A stretch of 11,725 nucleotides of DNA from Candidatus Brocadiaceae bacterium (GTDB lineage Bacteria; Planctomycetota; MHYJ01; JACQXL01; CAKKQI01). A program made the position numbers and the translations under genes. The first letter of the stretch is position 1. Every line of letters starts with the position of its first letter. Positions 1-7,677 of the stretch are shown here, piece after piece. The stretch covers positions 1-11,725 of the forward strand of contig CAKKQI010000497.1 of the NCBI GenBank assembly GCA_919901895.1, given 5' to 3'. Below the pieces are notes generated by a model. The model searched no databases and was not told the DNA's origin. It saw only the letters and a list, made by a program, of their open reading frames with translations.

Positions 1-1
1 G

Positions 2-649
2 ATTGACTACGAAACCATCTACACCACTGACTTTATTGACCAGATTGCCTTTCCTGAGCACCGCGATGTGGTGGACACGATTAAAGACCTGGTCAGATTC
101 CTTGATAGATATGATTTTGCCAAAATCGGCGTGGATATCATCGGTCGTATCTTTGAGGGCTTAATCCCGGTCAAGGAACGGCATAATCTGGGCCAGTTCT
201 TTACCAATCCTGATATCGTGGATATTATCCTGCGGTTCTGTATGAAACACGAAAAGGACAAGGTCTTTGACCCGTCCTGCGGCACCGGCACATTCTTGGT
301 CAGGGCATACCAGCACAAGAAACTGATGAACCGTCGTCTGGGGCACGAGGAAATTCTCAAGACACTCTGGGGCACGGATATTGCCAAATTCCCGGCACAT
401 TTAGCCACCATCAATTTAGCCATAAACGACCTTGGGGTTGAGGAAAATTATCCCTATATCCTGCGGGAGGACTTCTTTACCCTGACCTTAGGCGGTTCTA
501 AATACAAACAGTATGATAAATCACGGATGCGCGAGGTCAAGGGAGTGGGCAAGGCCAAGATAACTATTCCTTATCCGGCCACCGTTGACTGCATCGTTGG
601 TAACCCGCCTTATACCAGACAGGAGGAAATCCCAACTACCGCGGCGTGA
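2..649 (+). CDS. Adenine-N6 DNA methyltransferase, N-terminal catalytic part (5' truncated, frameshifted at 3' end)
   Basis: The reading frame is open from the left window edge, so the true start lies outside; the first internal start is GTG at 68. The product would transfer a methyl group from S-adenosylmethionine to adenine in a DNA target, as part of a type I-like or type IIG restriction-modification system. Visible motifs are the helical approach 'GQFFTNPDIV' (about 191-220), the SAM-binding motif I DPSCGTGTF (269-295), a motif II/III region around TDIAKFPAHLATINLA, and the catalytic motif IV NPPY (602-613). Translation then stops at TGA 647-649, only about 12 codons after NPPY, far too early for this family. 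The frame directly after it (from 634) continues with NYRGVNKAQ, which reads as the natural continuation. One C appears to be missing from the CCC run at 631-633. Family assignment is firm; whether the break is real, programmed or a sequence error is open. Confidence 0.9.
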   Translation: MDYETIYTTDFIDQIAFPEHRDVVDTIKDLVRFLDRYDFAKIGVDIIGRIFEGLIPVKERHNLGQFFTNPDIVDIILRFCMKHEKDKVFDPSCGTGTFLVRAYQHKKLMNRRLGHEEILKTLWGTDIAKFPAHLATINLAINDLGVEENYPYILREDFFTLTLGGSKYKQYDKSRMREVKGVGKAKITIPYPATVDCIVGNPPYTRQEEIPTTAA

Positions 650-2253
650 ATAAGGCGCAACTGATTGATAATGCCCTGTCAGACTTGAATGGCAAACCGT
701 TGGCAACACTATCTAAAAGGTCCGGTATCCACGCCTATTTCTTTGTCCACGGATTTAAGTTCCTTAATAACGGGGGTAGATTTGGTTTTATCGTCTCCAA
801 TTCCTGGCTGGATGTGGATTATGGTAAGGGCCTGCAGGAATTCTTTCTCAAGCATGCTAAAATAGTGGCTATTATAGAATCTAAGGTAGAACGATGGTTT
901 GCTGATGCGGATATCAATACCTGTATCGTCATTCTGGAAAAGGCATCAGGAGAGAAATTATCTAAAGAGCGCGATAATAACCTGGTCCGCTTTGTCCAAC
1001 TCAAGAAGAAACTGACTGAACTCAATATCCAGCCGATTTCCGATATCTGGGATAAGCAAAAGGCACGGCTGGATACCATTGATGAATTGATTAAGACCAT
1101 ATTAGGACATAACGAATATTATGAGAATGACGAGATGCGTATCTTTTCCAAGAGCCAGAAAGAACTATGGGCAGAGGGGTTTGACAAAGAGACCAATACA
1201 TATGTCGGAGACAAGTGGGGCAAATACATTCGCGCCCCGCAAATCTTCTTTAAGATATTAGAGAAATGTAAGGATAAACTCGTCCCACTCAAAGAAGTGG
1301 CAGATGTGCGGCGTGGATTTACTACCGGTGCCAATGAATTCTTCTACCTGACCGAGGCCGAGATAAAACACTGGGGGATTGAGAAAGAATTCTGGATGCA
1401 TAAAGAACCCATTCGTTCCACTCAGGGTAAAGGCGATAAATGGGTGCCGAATTATGTGATAAAATCACCTCGTGAATGTGAGTCTATCATAGTGAAGCCT
1501 GAAGACCTAAAATATAGGGTGTTAATGGTACATAAGAATAAAAAGGAATTAAAAGGAACTAATATTATTAAATATATTAATTGGGGTGAAAAGAAAGGGT
1601 TTGACAAACGTCCTACTTGTGCCAATCGTGGTGAAAGGTGGTATGATATAGGGAAGCGAATTCCAGGGCAATGTTTCTGGATGATGACAATTAGTGAAAG
1701 GTATACAACAAACTTTAATTCATCTAATGTTTATGCTGATGCAAGGCTTTATGATATCTATTGTAAAGATAATGCGGAACTCGTTTGCGGATACCTAAAC
1801 TCTACTTTAGCAAATTTTCTAATAGAAATTTTGAGCCGCAGTTATGGAGGAGGCGGAGGTCCCATAGATGTAAAGGTTTATGAGGTGCTAATATTACCTA
1901 TTATAAATTTAGCTAAATTGAGCAAAAATCAAGAAGTAAAAGCTAATAAAATATTTAATGAATTCAGCAAACGAACAATATCTACTATATTCTCGGAAAT
2001 TGGTGCAAATTTACCCGATGAGGTTTCCCTGGACAAAGTCAAGCCGGACCGGCGGGAGCTTGATAAAATCATTATGGGTGATATCCTGGGCTTAACAGAT
2101 GAGGAGCAGTTAGAGGTTTACCGGGCGATAGTTGACTTGGTCAAGTCCCGTCTGGACAAGGCAAAGAGTTTCGGCAAGAAAGGCAAGACCAGGGACGGGG
2201 TTGATATGCAAAAGGTATTGGAAGAATTAGATACAGAAACAGATAAAGATTAG
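646..2253 (+). CDS. Adenine-N6 DNA methyltransferase, C-terminal part with target-recognition region (downstream of frameshift)
   Basis: This is the second half of the methyltransferase begun at the left edge, one frame lower. The first start in this frame is GTG 646, but homologous-looking sequence is already readable from 634, so GTG is probably not a genuine start. AGGAGG at 621-626 is too far upstream for normal initiation. The first about 40 codons continue the catalytic domain (LSKRSGIHAYFFVHG, then GGRFGFIVSNSWLD, typical of the region after NPPY). The middle contains VADVRRGFTTGANEFFYL and later GYLNSTLANFLIEILSRS followed by a glycine run, which resemble TaqI/Eco57I-type specificity domains that choose the DNA target. 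The C-terminal about 70 residues are charged and helical. Bases about 1480-2010 are only about 33% G+C against 43-50% on either side. The stop TAG is two bases before the next gene's ATG, so the two are probably one operon. Confidence 0.85.
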   Translation: MNKAQLIDNALSDLNGKPLATLSKRSGIHAYFFVHGFKFLNNGGRFGFIVSNSWLDVDYGKGLQEFFLKHAKIVAIIESKVERWFADADINTCIVILEKASGEKLSKERDNNLVRFVQLKKKLTELNIQPISDIWDKQKARLDTIDELIKTILGHNEYYENDEMRIFSKSQKELWAEGFDKETNTYVGDKWGKYIRAPQIFFKILEKCKDKLVPLKEVADVRRGFTTGANEFFYLTEAEIKHWGIEKEFWMHKEPIRSTQGKGDKWVPNYVIKSPRECESIIVKPEDLKYRVLMVHKNKKELKGTNIIKYINWGEKKGFDKRPTCANRGERWYDIGKRIPGQCFWMMTISERYTTNFNSSNVYADARLYDIYCKDNAELVCGYLNSTLANFLIEILSRSYGGGGGPIDVKVYEVLILPIINLAKLSKNQEVKANKIFNEFSKRTISTIFSEIGANLPDEVSLDKVKPDRRELDKIIMGDILGLTDEEQLEVYRAIVDLVKSRLDKAKSFGKKGKTRDGVDMQKVLEELDTETDKD

Positions 2254-2255
2254 AT

Positions 2256-2699
2256 ATGAATCCCACGAGATTTTATCGGACATACATCAAACCCCGCAAA
2301 GACCTGCGTGAGGTTGACCTGCCCAACCGGGTTGACCGTAACGAGATACGGATTGAAAAGACGATGTTTCCGAATGACGTGCGCCTTTATTACTGGAAAG
2401 ATAAGCACATCCAATGCCAATCCGAATTAGAGGCGCAGTATCTTAAAATCTGGCTCAAGCACGGACTGACCACCATTGAGATACCCAAAGACGAAAAGTA
2501 TCTGGCCGAGATTATGCCTATTCTGGAAAAGGTAGAAAAGATTGTCTATGAAGCGGCTGAAGAGAAATTAGCCGGCTATCGGGAAGAGACCCAAAAGAAT
2601 ATCATTGACGGACTCTTTTGGAAAGTCCACGATGATGAAGCAGAATATAATCCAGATAAACCAAAGAAAAAGCAACCAAAGGTTACCAAGAGACTCTAA
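2256..2699 (+). CDS. Small charged protein of unknown function downstream of the DNA methyltransferase
   Basis: I do not recognise a family. The 147-residue product is soluble, rich in Lys, Glu and Asp, and has no signal peptide or membrane segment. Residues about 1-60 look mixed alpha/beta (IKPRKDLREVDLPN, RLYYWKDKHIQC). Residues about 55-125 look mainly helical (SELEAQYLKIWLKHGL, then IMPILEKVEKIVYEAAEEKLAGYREE, possibly a short coiled coil). The tail is a lysine-rich low-complexity stretch. It starts two bases after the methyltransferase stop, without a clear Shine-Dalgarno, so translation is likely coupled. A role as accessory or specificity partner in the restriction-modification locus is inference from position only. 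Confidence 0.75.
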   Translation: MNPTRFYRTYIKPRKDLREVDLPNRVDRNEIRIEKTMFPNDVRLYYWKDKHIQCQSELEAQYLKIWLKHGLTTIEIPKDEKYLAEIMPILEKVEKIVYEAAEEKLAGYREETQKNIIDGLFWKVHDDEAEYNPDKPKKKQPKVTKRL

Positions 2700-2720
2700 C
2701 AAAAACCACACGAATCGTTC

Positions 2721-2773
2721 TCCCGCCCCGGCGGGACGGGACGACGAAGCAATCCCGATGAGATTGATTCATC
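2721..2773. repeat. GC-rich intergenic palindromic repeat (REP-like)
   Basis: Two inverted repeats lie in tandem in the gap after the methyltransferase operon. The first is TCCCGCC/GGCGGGA (2721-2727 and 2730-2736). The second is GACGAAGCAATC (2743-2754) facing GATTGATTCATC (2762-2773), 10 of 12 bases paired around a 7-base loop. From memory, GACGAAGCAATC-type palindromes recur between genes of several uncultivated bacterial lineages. There is no T-run after either hairpin, so a simple intrinsic terminator is not supported. An open frame reads through here but looks like repeat translation. Confidence 0.55.
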
Positions 2774-2899
2774 CGCCCCGCCGCTACCAAGATGTAACAA
2801 CAGCAGAGGTGGGTTTTTCAACAGTCTCACGTTACATTACTTTTCGGTCTTTTAGCCAGCCAAACATAATTTTTATCATCAGTGCCGATAAAATTTTTC

Positions 2900-2928
2900 T
2901 TGACTGATTTATAGTAGTACTATAAAAT
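2900..2928 (+). promoter_or_regulatory. Probable sigma70-type promoter of the DUF4143 ATPase gene
   Basis: TTGACT at 2900-2905 and TAAAAT at 2923-2928 are each five of six matches to consensus, with a 17-base spacer. TATAAA at 2921-2926 (spacer 15) is an alternative -10. A start site about seven bases beyond the -10 would fall at or next to the ATG at 2935, giving a leaderless or almost leaderless mRNA. No Shine-Dalgarno precedes the ATG, which fits. Confidence 0.5.
2908..2926. promoter_or_regulatory. Perfect 19-bp palindrome inside the promoter (candidate operator)
   Basis: TTTATAGTA, a central G, then TACTATAAA: 9-bp arms with no mismatch, lying across the spacer and the -10 of the predicted promoter. 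A dimeric regulator bound here would block RNA polymerase. No helix-turn-helix regulator gene is adjacent; the binding protein is unknown. Confidence 0.5.
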
Positions 2929-2934
2929 AGTCAT

Positions 2935-4161
2935 ATGTATAAAAGACGCCATCTGGAAGAAATCATTCTTAAACTTTCCGGGAGTTTTCCGGTGATTTTA
3001 CTGACCGGCCCCCGGCAGGTGGGTAAAACTACTTTGTACGAATACCTTGCTGATAAAAGTAAACATAATTATGTTTCCCTGGATGAGTTTGAGATGCGTT
3101 CGCTGGCTAAAAAAGACCCCGGATTATTCCTGGAACAATACAGGCCGCCCTTAATAATAGATGAAATCCAATATGCCCCCCAACTCTTGCCCTATCTTAA
3201 GGCAAGAGTTGATAAGATGAAAGGTAAATGTTCTTACTGGTTGACCGGTTCTCAGCATTTTCATCTGATGCGCGGGGTTTCTGAATCTCTGGCCGGCCGG
3301 GTAGCGATATTAAAACTTTTAGGATTTTCTCAATCAGAAGAAACAGGGGCCGATCCTTCCGGAGGTGCCTGGGTTCCCGAAGCGATGGCTTCTAATCAAA
3401 AGTATTCTGAGATAAACCTGCTGAAGTTATTTGGAAAAATACTCAGGGGAAACTTTCCAAAATTATTACATAAAAATGCGCCGCCGCTGGAAACGTTTTA
3501 TGGTTCGTATGTTCAAACTTATATTGATCGTGACCTGCGGGACCTGGTGCGGGTTGGTTCGTTATCCAGTTTTGAAAAATTTATCCGGTTGTGCGCGGCG
3601 CGGACGGCCCAGATACTGAATCTTTCAGCGGTCGCGCGGGATAGCGATGTCAGCGTGAATACGGCTAAAGAATGGTTATCATTGCTGGAAGCTAGCGGAC
3701 ATATTTACTTATTAAGACCATACTACAAAAATATCAGTAAACGTCTGATAAAAGCGCCCAAGATTTATTTTTTGGATACCGGATTAGTTTGCTATCTGAC
3801 CGGTTGGAAAAGCGCGGAAACCGCAATGAAAGGAGCTATGGCCGGCGCCTTGTTTGAAACGTTCATCATATCAGAAATAATAAAAAGTTTCTGGAATCAT
3901 GGAGAGGAATCTCCTTTATGGTATTTTAGAACCAAAGAAAAAGAAGAAGTTGACCTTATTATTGAAAGAAACGGAAAACTCTACCCCGTTGAAATCAAAC
4001 TGTCTTCCAGGATATCAGAAGATGATTTAAACGGAATTAACAGTCTTGGGAAAACTAAAACATTATTAGGGCCAGGTGTTTTTATTTGCGCTGCGACCAG
4101 AACTTATCCGGTGCACCCGAATATAACGGCTGTGCCTTATACAATTATTGAAACATTTTAA
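2935..4161 (+). CDS. P-loop ATPase with C-terminal DUF4143 (AAA_14 family)
   Basis: The 408-residue protein is a full-length member of the widespread AAA_14/DUF4143 ATPases. The N-terminal ATPase shows Walker A GPRQVGKTT (residues 25-33), Walker B LIIDE (73-77), a sensor-1-like LTGSQ (103-107) and ESLAGRV (117-123). A central helical part (about 190-260) includes a winged-helix-like segment around VARDSDVSVNTAKEWLSLLEASG. The C-terminal part FRTKEKEEVDLII...LYPVEIK (331-355) has the D340 / E353-x-K355 spacing of the PD-(D/E)XK nuclease fold. Members are common, strain-variable genes of uncertain cellular role; a DNA-related or mobile function is suspected. ATG 2935 is chosen because the protein begins there as in relatives and the promoter sits just upstream. 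There is no operon partner on either side. Confidence 0.93.
   Translation: MYKRRHLEEIILKLSGSFPVILLTGPRQVGKTTLYEYLADKSKHNYVSLDEFEMRSLAKKDPGLFLEQYRPPLIIDEIQYAPQLLPYLKARVDKMKGKCSYWLTGSQHFHLMRGVSESLAGRVAILKLLGFSQSEETGADPSGGAWVPEAMASNQKYSEINLLKLFGKILRGNFPKLLHKNAPPLETFYGSYVQTYIDRDLRDLVRVGSLSSFEKFIRLCAARTAQILNLSAVARDSDVSVNTAKEWLSLLEASGHIYLLRPYYKNISKRLIKAPKIYFLDTGLVCYLTGWKSAETAMKGAMAGALFETFIISEIIKSFWNHGEESPLWYFRTKEKEEVDLIIERNGKLYPVEIKLSSRISEDDLNGINSLGKTKTLLGPGVFICAATRTYPVHPNITAVPYTIIETF
3181..3211. repeat. Perfect 11-bp inverted repeat within the ATPase gene
   Basis: CAACTCTTGCC (3181-3191) and GGCAAGAGTTG (3201-3211) are exact reverse complements around a 9-base loop. It lies in the coding region just after Walker B (PQLLPYLKARVDK). 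It would form a stable mRNA hairpin; no function can be assigned, and chance is possible. Confidence 0.5.
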
Positions 4162-4164
4162 AAA

Positions 4165-4238
4165 TTTAGCCGAAACGTATTACTGTAACGAATAAACTTG
4201 TTGACTAAATAGTTTACAAATTTTACGGTTTGGCTAAA
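4165..4238. repeat. Imperfect 15-bp inverted repeat between the ATPase gene and hyuA
   Basis: Arms 4165-4179 (TTTAGCCGAAACGTA) and 4224-4238 (TACGGTTTGGCTAAA) pair at 13 positions plus one G-T, with one mismatch, around 44 bases. The gap contains a -35-like TTGACT (4201-4206) but no good -10. The repeat could be an element end, a regulatory site or a weak bidirectional terminator. It covers the alternative TTG start of hyuA at 4230, which speaks against that start. Confidence 0.45.
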
Positions 4239-4265
4239 GAAGAAATCGTCCAAGAACTAAAATTT

Positions 4266-6374
4266 ATGTCCAACTACAAAATCGGCATTGACGTCGGCGG
4301 CACCTTCACGGATTTTTTGCTGACCGAGGCAAACGGCGCCAGTTATATCTACAAAGTCCTTTCCACCCCGGACGACCCTTCCATCGCGACAATTAAAGGC
4401 ATTGCCGAAATGGCCCGCGACCGCCACATTTCCACCAAAGAATTCCTAAAAAACGTCAGCGTGATTGTCCACGGGACTACGGTTACTACCAACGCCGTTT
4501 TAACCTTTACCGGCGCTAAAACCGCCTTGCTGACGACCAAAGGCGTCCGCGATGCCCTGGAAATGCGCCGCGGCATCCGCGAAGAACAATATAATAACCG
4601 CTATCAAAACGTGGAACCGCTGGTGGAACGTTACCTGCGCTATCCGGTGGAAGAACGACTTGATTATCAGGGCGAGATGATTACACCGATTAAAACTAAA
4701 GACGTGGAAGATGGGTCTCAACTTTTTCTTAAAGAAGGGGTGGAAGCCATCGCTGTTTGTTTTATGAATTCTTTTGCGAATAGTGAACACGAGGAAATTG
4801 CGGCAAAAATAATCAGGGATAAAATTCCCGCGGCTTATCTGACCGTTTCCAGTTTATTCCTGCCTTCCATCAGGTTTTACGACCGGCTCAGCACGACCGT
4901 GCTTAATTCTTATGTCGGTCCGATTTTAAAACGCTATCTTGATGCGCTTCTGGAAAAACTTAAAAACGAAGAATACCAGGGAGTACTTCTGATTATGCAA
5001 TCTAACGGCGGGGTGATTTCTCCTCAGATTGCGATTGATAATGCGGCTGTCACGTTACTTTCCGGCCCGGCCGGCGGACCCGTCGCCGGGATTGTTTATG
5101 CCGGCGTTCAGAAGTACGATGATTGTATCACGATGGATATGGGCGGCACCAGTTTTGATGCGGCTTTAATAAAAAATAAAACTCCTTTGGTGACCACGGT
5201 TGGTGAAATCAACCGGTTGCGGCTGGCTCTACCAATGCTGAACGTGGTAACCATCGGCGCCGGCGGGGGCAGTATCGGCTGGATTGATGAAGGCGGGCTT
5301 CTGCGGATGGGGCCCCGGAGCGCGGCTTCTAAACCCGGTCCGGTTTGTTATGACCTCGGCGGTGAACTGCCTACTTGCACCGATGCTGATTTAGTCTTAG
5401 GTTATCTGGACAAAGATTATTTTGCCGGCGGTAAAATTAAACTCAACCTGGATAAAGCCAAAAGAGCGATAGATGAACACATTGCTAAAAAATTAAAACT
5501 CAGATTGGAAGAAGCCGCAGTCGGAATGTATCACGTGATTAATAACAATATGGCGGCGGCCGTGCGGGAAGTGGCCGTCAAGCACGGTCAGGACCATCGT
5601 GATTTTCCGCTGGTGGTCGCCGGCGGGGCCGGTCCGAACCACGCCTGTATGATTGCCCTGGAACTGGAAATCCCGGTTCTGATTGTCCCGCGTGAATCTT
5701 CTATCTTCTGCGCGGCCGGAATGTTGATGTCCGATCTTAAACATCATTTTGTCCGGACTTATGCTACCTCTCTGGAGAAAATAGGGCAGAAGCGGTTCAA
5801 GTTATTATTTAACGAAATGAAAACCGAAGGAATACGACTTTTGAAAACAGAAGGCATCCTGGAAAAACAAGTGGAATTTATTTATTCTCTGGATTTGCGA
5901 TATGTGAATCAGTATCACGAGGTTAGCGTGGAAATTACGGCTAAAGAAGCGGCCAACGTTGATATAAAATCTATCCGGTCAAAATTTCATCCCCGGCACA
6001 ACGCCCTTTACGGTTATTCTCTGGAAAACGAGGGAACGGCGGTGGAACTGATTAATATGCGGTTGGTCTGTACCGGCCGGACGGATAAACCGCGTTTCGT
6101 GGCCCAGAAATACTCCGGTAAAAACCCATCTTCTGCTTTTAAAAACAGACGTAAAATTTTTCTGCCGAGAAATAAAAATTTTACAGTGGTGGATGTTTTT
6201 GACGGATTTAAACTCAGGTATGGCAACCGGATTAAAGGACCGGCCATTATTGAACAGGTCAATACCACTACTTTGGTGACACCGGAATATAATGTCCTGG
6301 TGGATAAGTATGGGAGTTATACGTTGTATCTGAAGGAGAAGGAAGCGGAGGTTAAAGAAAGATTAAGGATATAA
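4266..6374 (+). CDS. hyuA: Hydantoinase/5-oxoprolinase, ATP-dependent subunit A
   Basis: This subunit of the HyuA/HyuB superfamily (N-methylhydantoinase, 5-oxoprolinase and the related acetone carboxylases) uses ATP to phosphorylate a cyclic amide or ketone so that the partner subunit can act. The product from ATG 4266 is about 702 residues, normal for the family. It opens with the actin-like phosphate-binding loop GIDVGGTFTDF (residues about 7-17). It continues with VHGTTVTTNAV, the IRFYDRLSTTVLNSYVGP segment, a second phosphate loop MDMGGTSFDAAL (about 290-300), GAGGGSIGWIDEGG with GPRSAASKPGPVCY, and AGGAGPNHACMIALELEIP near residue 480. The frame is open from TTG 4230, but ATG 4266 matches the usual MSxYxIGIDVGGT start. 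HyuB is encoded 3.8 kb downstream rather than next to it. The exact substrate cannot be told from sequence. Confidence 0.93.
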   Translation: MSNYKIGIDVGGTFTDFLLTEANGASYIYKVLSTPDDPSIATIKGIAEMARDRHISTKEFLKNVSVIVHGTTVTTNAVLTFTGAKTALLTTKGVRDALEMRRGIREEQYNNRYQNVEPLVERYLRYPVEERLDYQGEMITPIKTKDVEDGSQLFLKEGVEAIAVCFMNSFANSEHEEIAAKIIRDKIPAAYLTVSSLFLPSIRFYDRLSTTVLNSYVGPILKRYLDALLEKLKNEEYQGVLLIMQSNGGVISPQIAIDNAAVTLLSGPAGGPVAGIVYAGVQKYDDCITMDMGGTSFDAALIKNKTPLVTTVGEINRLRLALPMLNVVTIGAGGGSIGWIDEGGLLRMGPRSAASKPGPVCYDLGGELPTCTDADLVLGYLDKDYFAGGKIKLNLDKAKRAIDEHIAKKLKLRLEEAAVGMYHVINNNMAAAVREVAVKHGQDHRDFPLVVAGGAGPNHACMIALELEIPVLIVPRESSIFCAAGMLMSDLKHHFVRTYATSLEKIGQKRFKLLFNEMKTEGIRLLKTEGILEKQVEFIYSLDLRYVNQYHEVSVEITAKEAANVDIKSIRSKFHPRHNALYGYSLENEGTAVELINMRLVCTGRTDKPRFVAQKYSGKNPSSAFKNRRKIFLPRNKNFTVVDVFDGFKLRYGNRIKGPAIIEQVNTTTLVTPEYNVLVDKYGSYTLYLKEKEAEVKERLRI

Positions 6375-6447
6375 AAAAAATGATTGGAAGAATGAGCCGC
6401 CTTTCCATCCGGCCGCTCTTCCGTTGTTACAATAAAGGTTATTTTCT

Positions 6448-7641
6448 ATGGTGAGAGACCGTTACATCGTTCACGTTGATATGGATGCTTTTTTCGCGGC
6501 CATTGAGCAGCGTGATAATCCGGCCTGGCGCGGCCAGCCGGTCGTGGTTGGGTCTGACCCCAAAGGCGGTCGCGGCCGGGGAGTCGTTTCCACCTGTTCC
6601 TACGAAGCCAGAAAGTTCGGGATCCATTCGGCCATGCCGATTTCAACCGCGTATCAAAAATGTCCCCGGGCAGTTTTTTTACCGGTTGATATGGAAAAAT
6701 ATAGTCTGGTTTCCCGTCAGATTCATCGTGTTTTATATGATTTTACACCGGAAATAGAACCAATCGGTATTGATGAGGCCTTTCTGGATATTAGCGGAAG
6801 TTACCATCTTTTTGGTACGCCGCGCCAGACCGGCGTCCTGATAAAAAAACGGATCAAAGAAGAAACTGGCCTGATTGCTTCGGTCGGGCTGGCCCCGGTA
6901 AAAATGGTGGCTAAGATCGCTTCTGATTTCGGGAAACCGGACGGTCTAGTTGAGGTGACGAAGGAAAAACTGTTTGATTTTCTCTGGCCGCTGGAGATAA
7001 GTAAACTTTGGGGAGTCGGCGTCAAAACCAGGCAATCGTTAAACGAGATGGGGATCCGGACGATTGGCCATCTGGCGAAAAAAGACGTTAATGAGTTAAA
7101 AAAGATTTTTGGCGTCAACGGTGAACATTTATGGTTTCTGGCGAATGGGATCGATGAACGTGACGTTGAACCCGAGACCAGCGCGAAATCGGTCAGCAAT
7201 GAAACCACTTTCGCGAAAGACACGGCTGATCAGGATGAGATCGACAGTTCTTTGATGTGGCTGTGCGAGAAAGTTTCCGGGCGGCTTCGGTCAGCCGGGT
7301 TGAAAGGGCGGACAATCACCTTAAAGATCCGGGTAACGGGTTTTCAAACTTATACCCGGGCGGCAACGATTCCGGAACCGACTAATTTTGTCGATGTGCT
7401 TTATCAACAGATACAGAACCTGTATAAAAATTTTAAGTTCAGGAAAAAAGTACGCCTGGTCGGGGTAAGAGTTTCTAATTTTGTCTTATCAGGTTTTCAA
7501 GGTGACCTTTTTAAGGAAAAAACGGATAGTAAAACTGAAAAAATACATCAGGCGGTTGATGCCATTAAGAGAAAATTCGGTGAAGATTCAATTCATAGAG
7601 GTAGAACGAATGCCGGGCCGAATTTTATTCGTGCAACTTAA
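6448..7641 (+). CDS. dinB: DNA polymerase IV (Y-family translesion polymerase)
   Basis: The enzyme copies damaged DNA without proofreading, usually as part of the damage response. The 397-residue product has all expected parts: HVDMDAFFAAIE at residues 9-20 (metal-binding D11, steric-gate F16), VVSTCSYEARKFGIHSAMP (47-64), the catalytic IDEAFLD at 108-114 (D109, E110), and SVGLAPVKMVAKIASDFGKPDG. A thumb helix-hairpin-helix KLWGVGVKTRQSLNEMGI follows, then the little-finger domain. QGDLF at 351-355 matches the QxxLF sliding-clamp-binding pentapeptide, about 40 residues before the end rather than at the terminus. AAAGG (6434-6438) lies nine bases before the ATG. It starts 73 bases after hyuA on the same strand. 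I see no convincing LexA box upstream. Confidence 0.96.
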   Translation: MVRDRYIVHVDMDAFFAAIEQRDNPAWRGQPVVVGSDPKGGRGRGVVSTCSYEARKFGIHSAMPISTAYQKCPRAVFLPVDMEKYSLVSRQIHRVLYDFTPEIEPIGIDEAFLDISGSYHLFGTPRQTGVLIKKRIKEETGLIASVGLAPVKMVAKIASDFGKPDGLVEVTKEKLFDFLWPLEISKLWGVGVKTRQSLNEMGIRTIGHLAKKDVNELKKIFGVNGEHLWFLANGIDERDVEPETSAKSVSNETTFAKDTADQDEIDSSLMWLCEKVSGRLRSAGLKGRTITLKIRVTGFQTYTRAATIPEPTNFVDVLYQQIQNLYKNFKFRKKVRLVGVRVSNFVLSGFQGDLFKEKTDSKTEKIHQAVDAIKRKFGEDSIHRGRTNAGPNFIRAT

Positions 7642-7677
7642 AATCATAAATAATCCGTGTAATCAGGAGTTAGACCG

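Noticed and set aside
2605..2907. A 100-codon plus-strand frame running from the end of the small downstream gene through the intergenic repeat.
   Set aside because: Its first third overlaps the preceding gene in another frame and the rest translates the palindromic repeat (RDDEAIPMRL); there is no ribosome site and the composition is not coding-like.
4201..4229. TTGACT at 4201-4206 as a promoter for hyuA.
   Set aside because: No acceptable -10 at 16-18 bases; TACGGT matches only three of six positions.
4230..4265. TTG start that would lengthen HyuA by 12 residues.
   Set aside because: No Shine-Dalgarno, it sits on an inverted-repeat arm, and the family normally begins just before IGIDVGGT, which fits ATG 4266.
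6386..6422. GGAAGA/TCTTCC inverted repeat between hyuA and dinB as a terminator.
   Set aside because: The stem needs large bulges and no T-run follows it.
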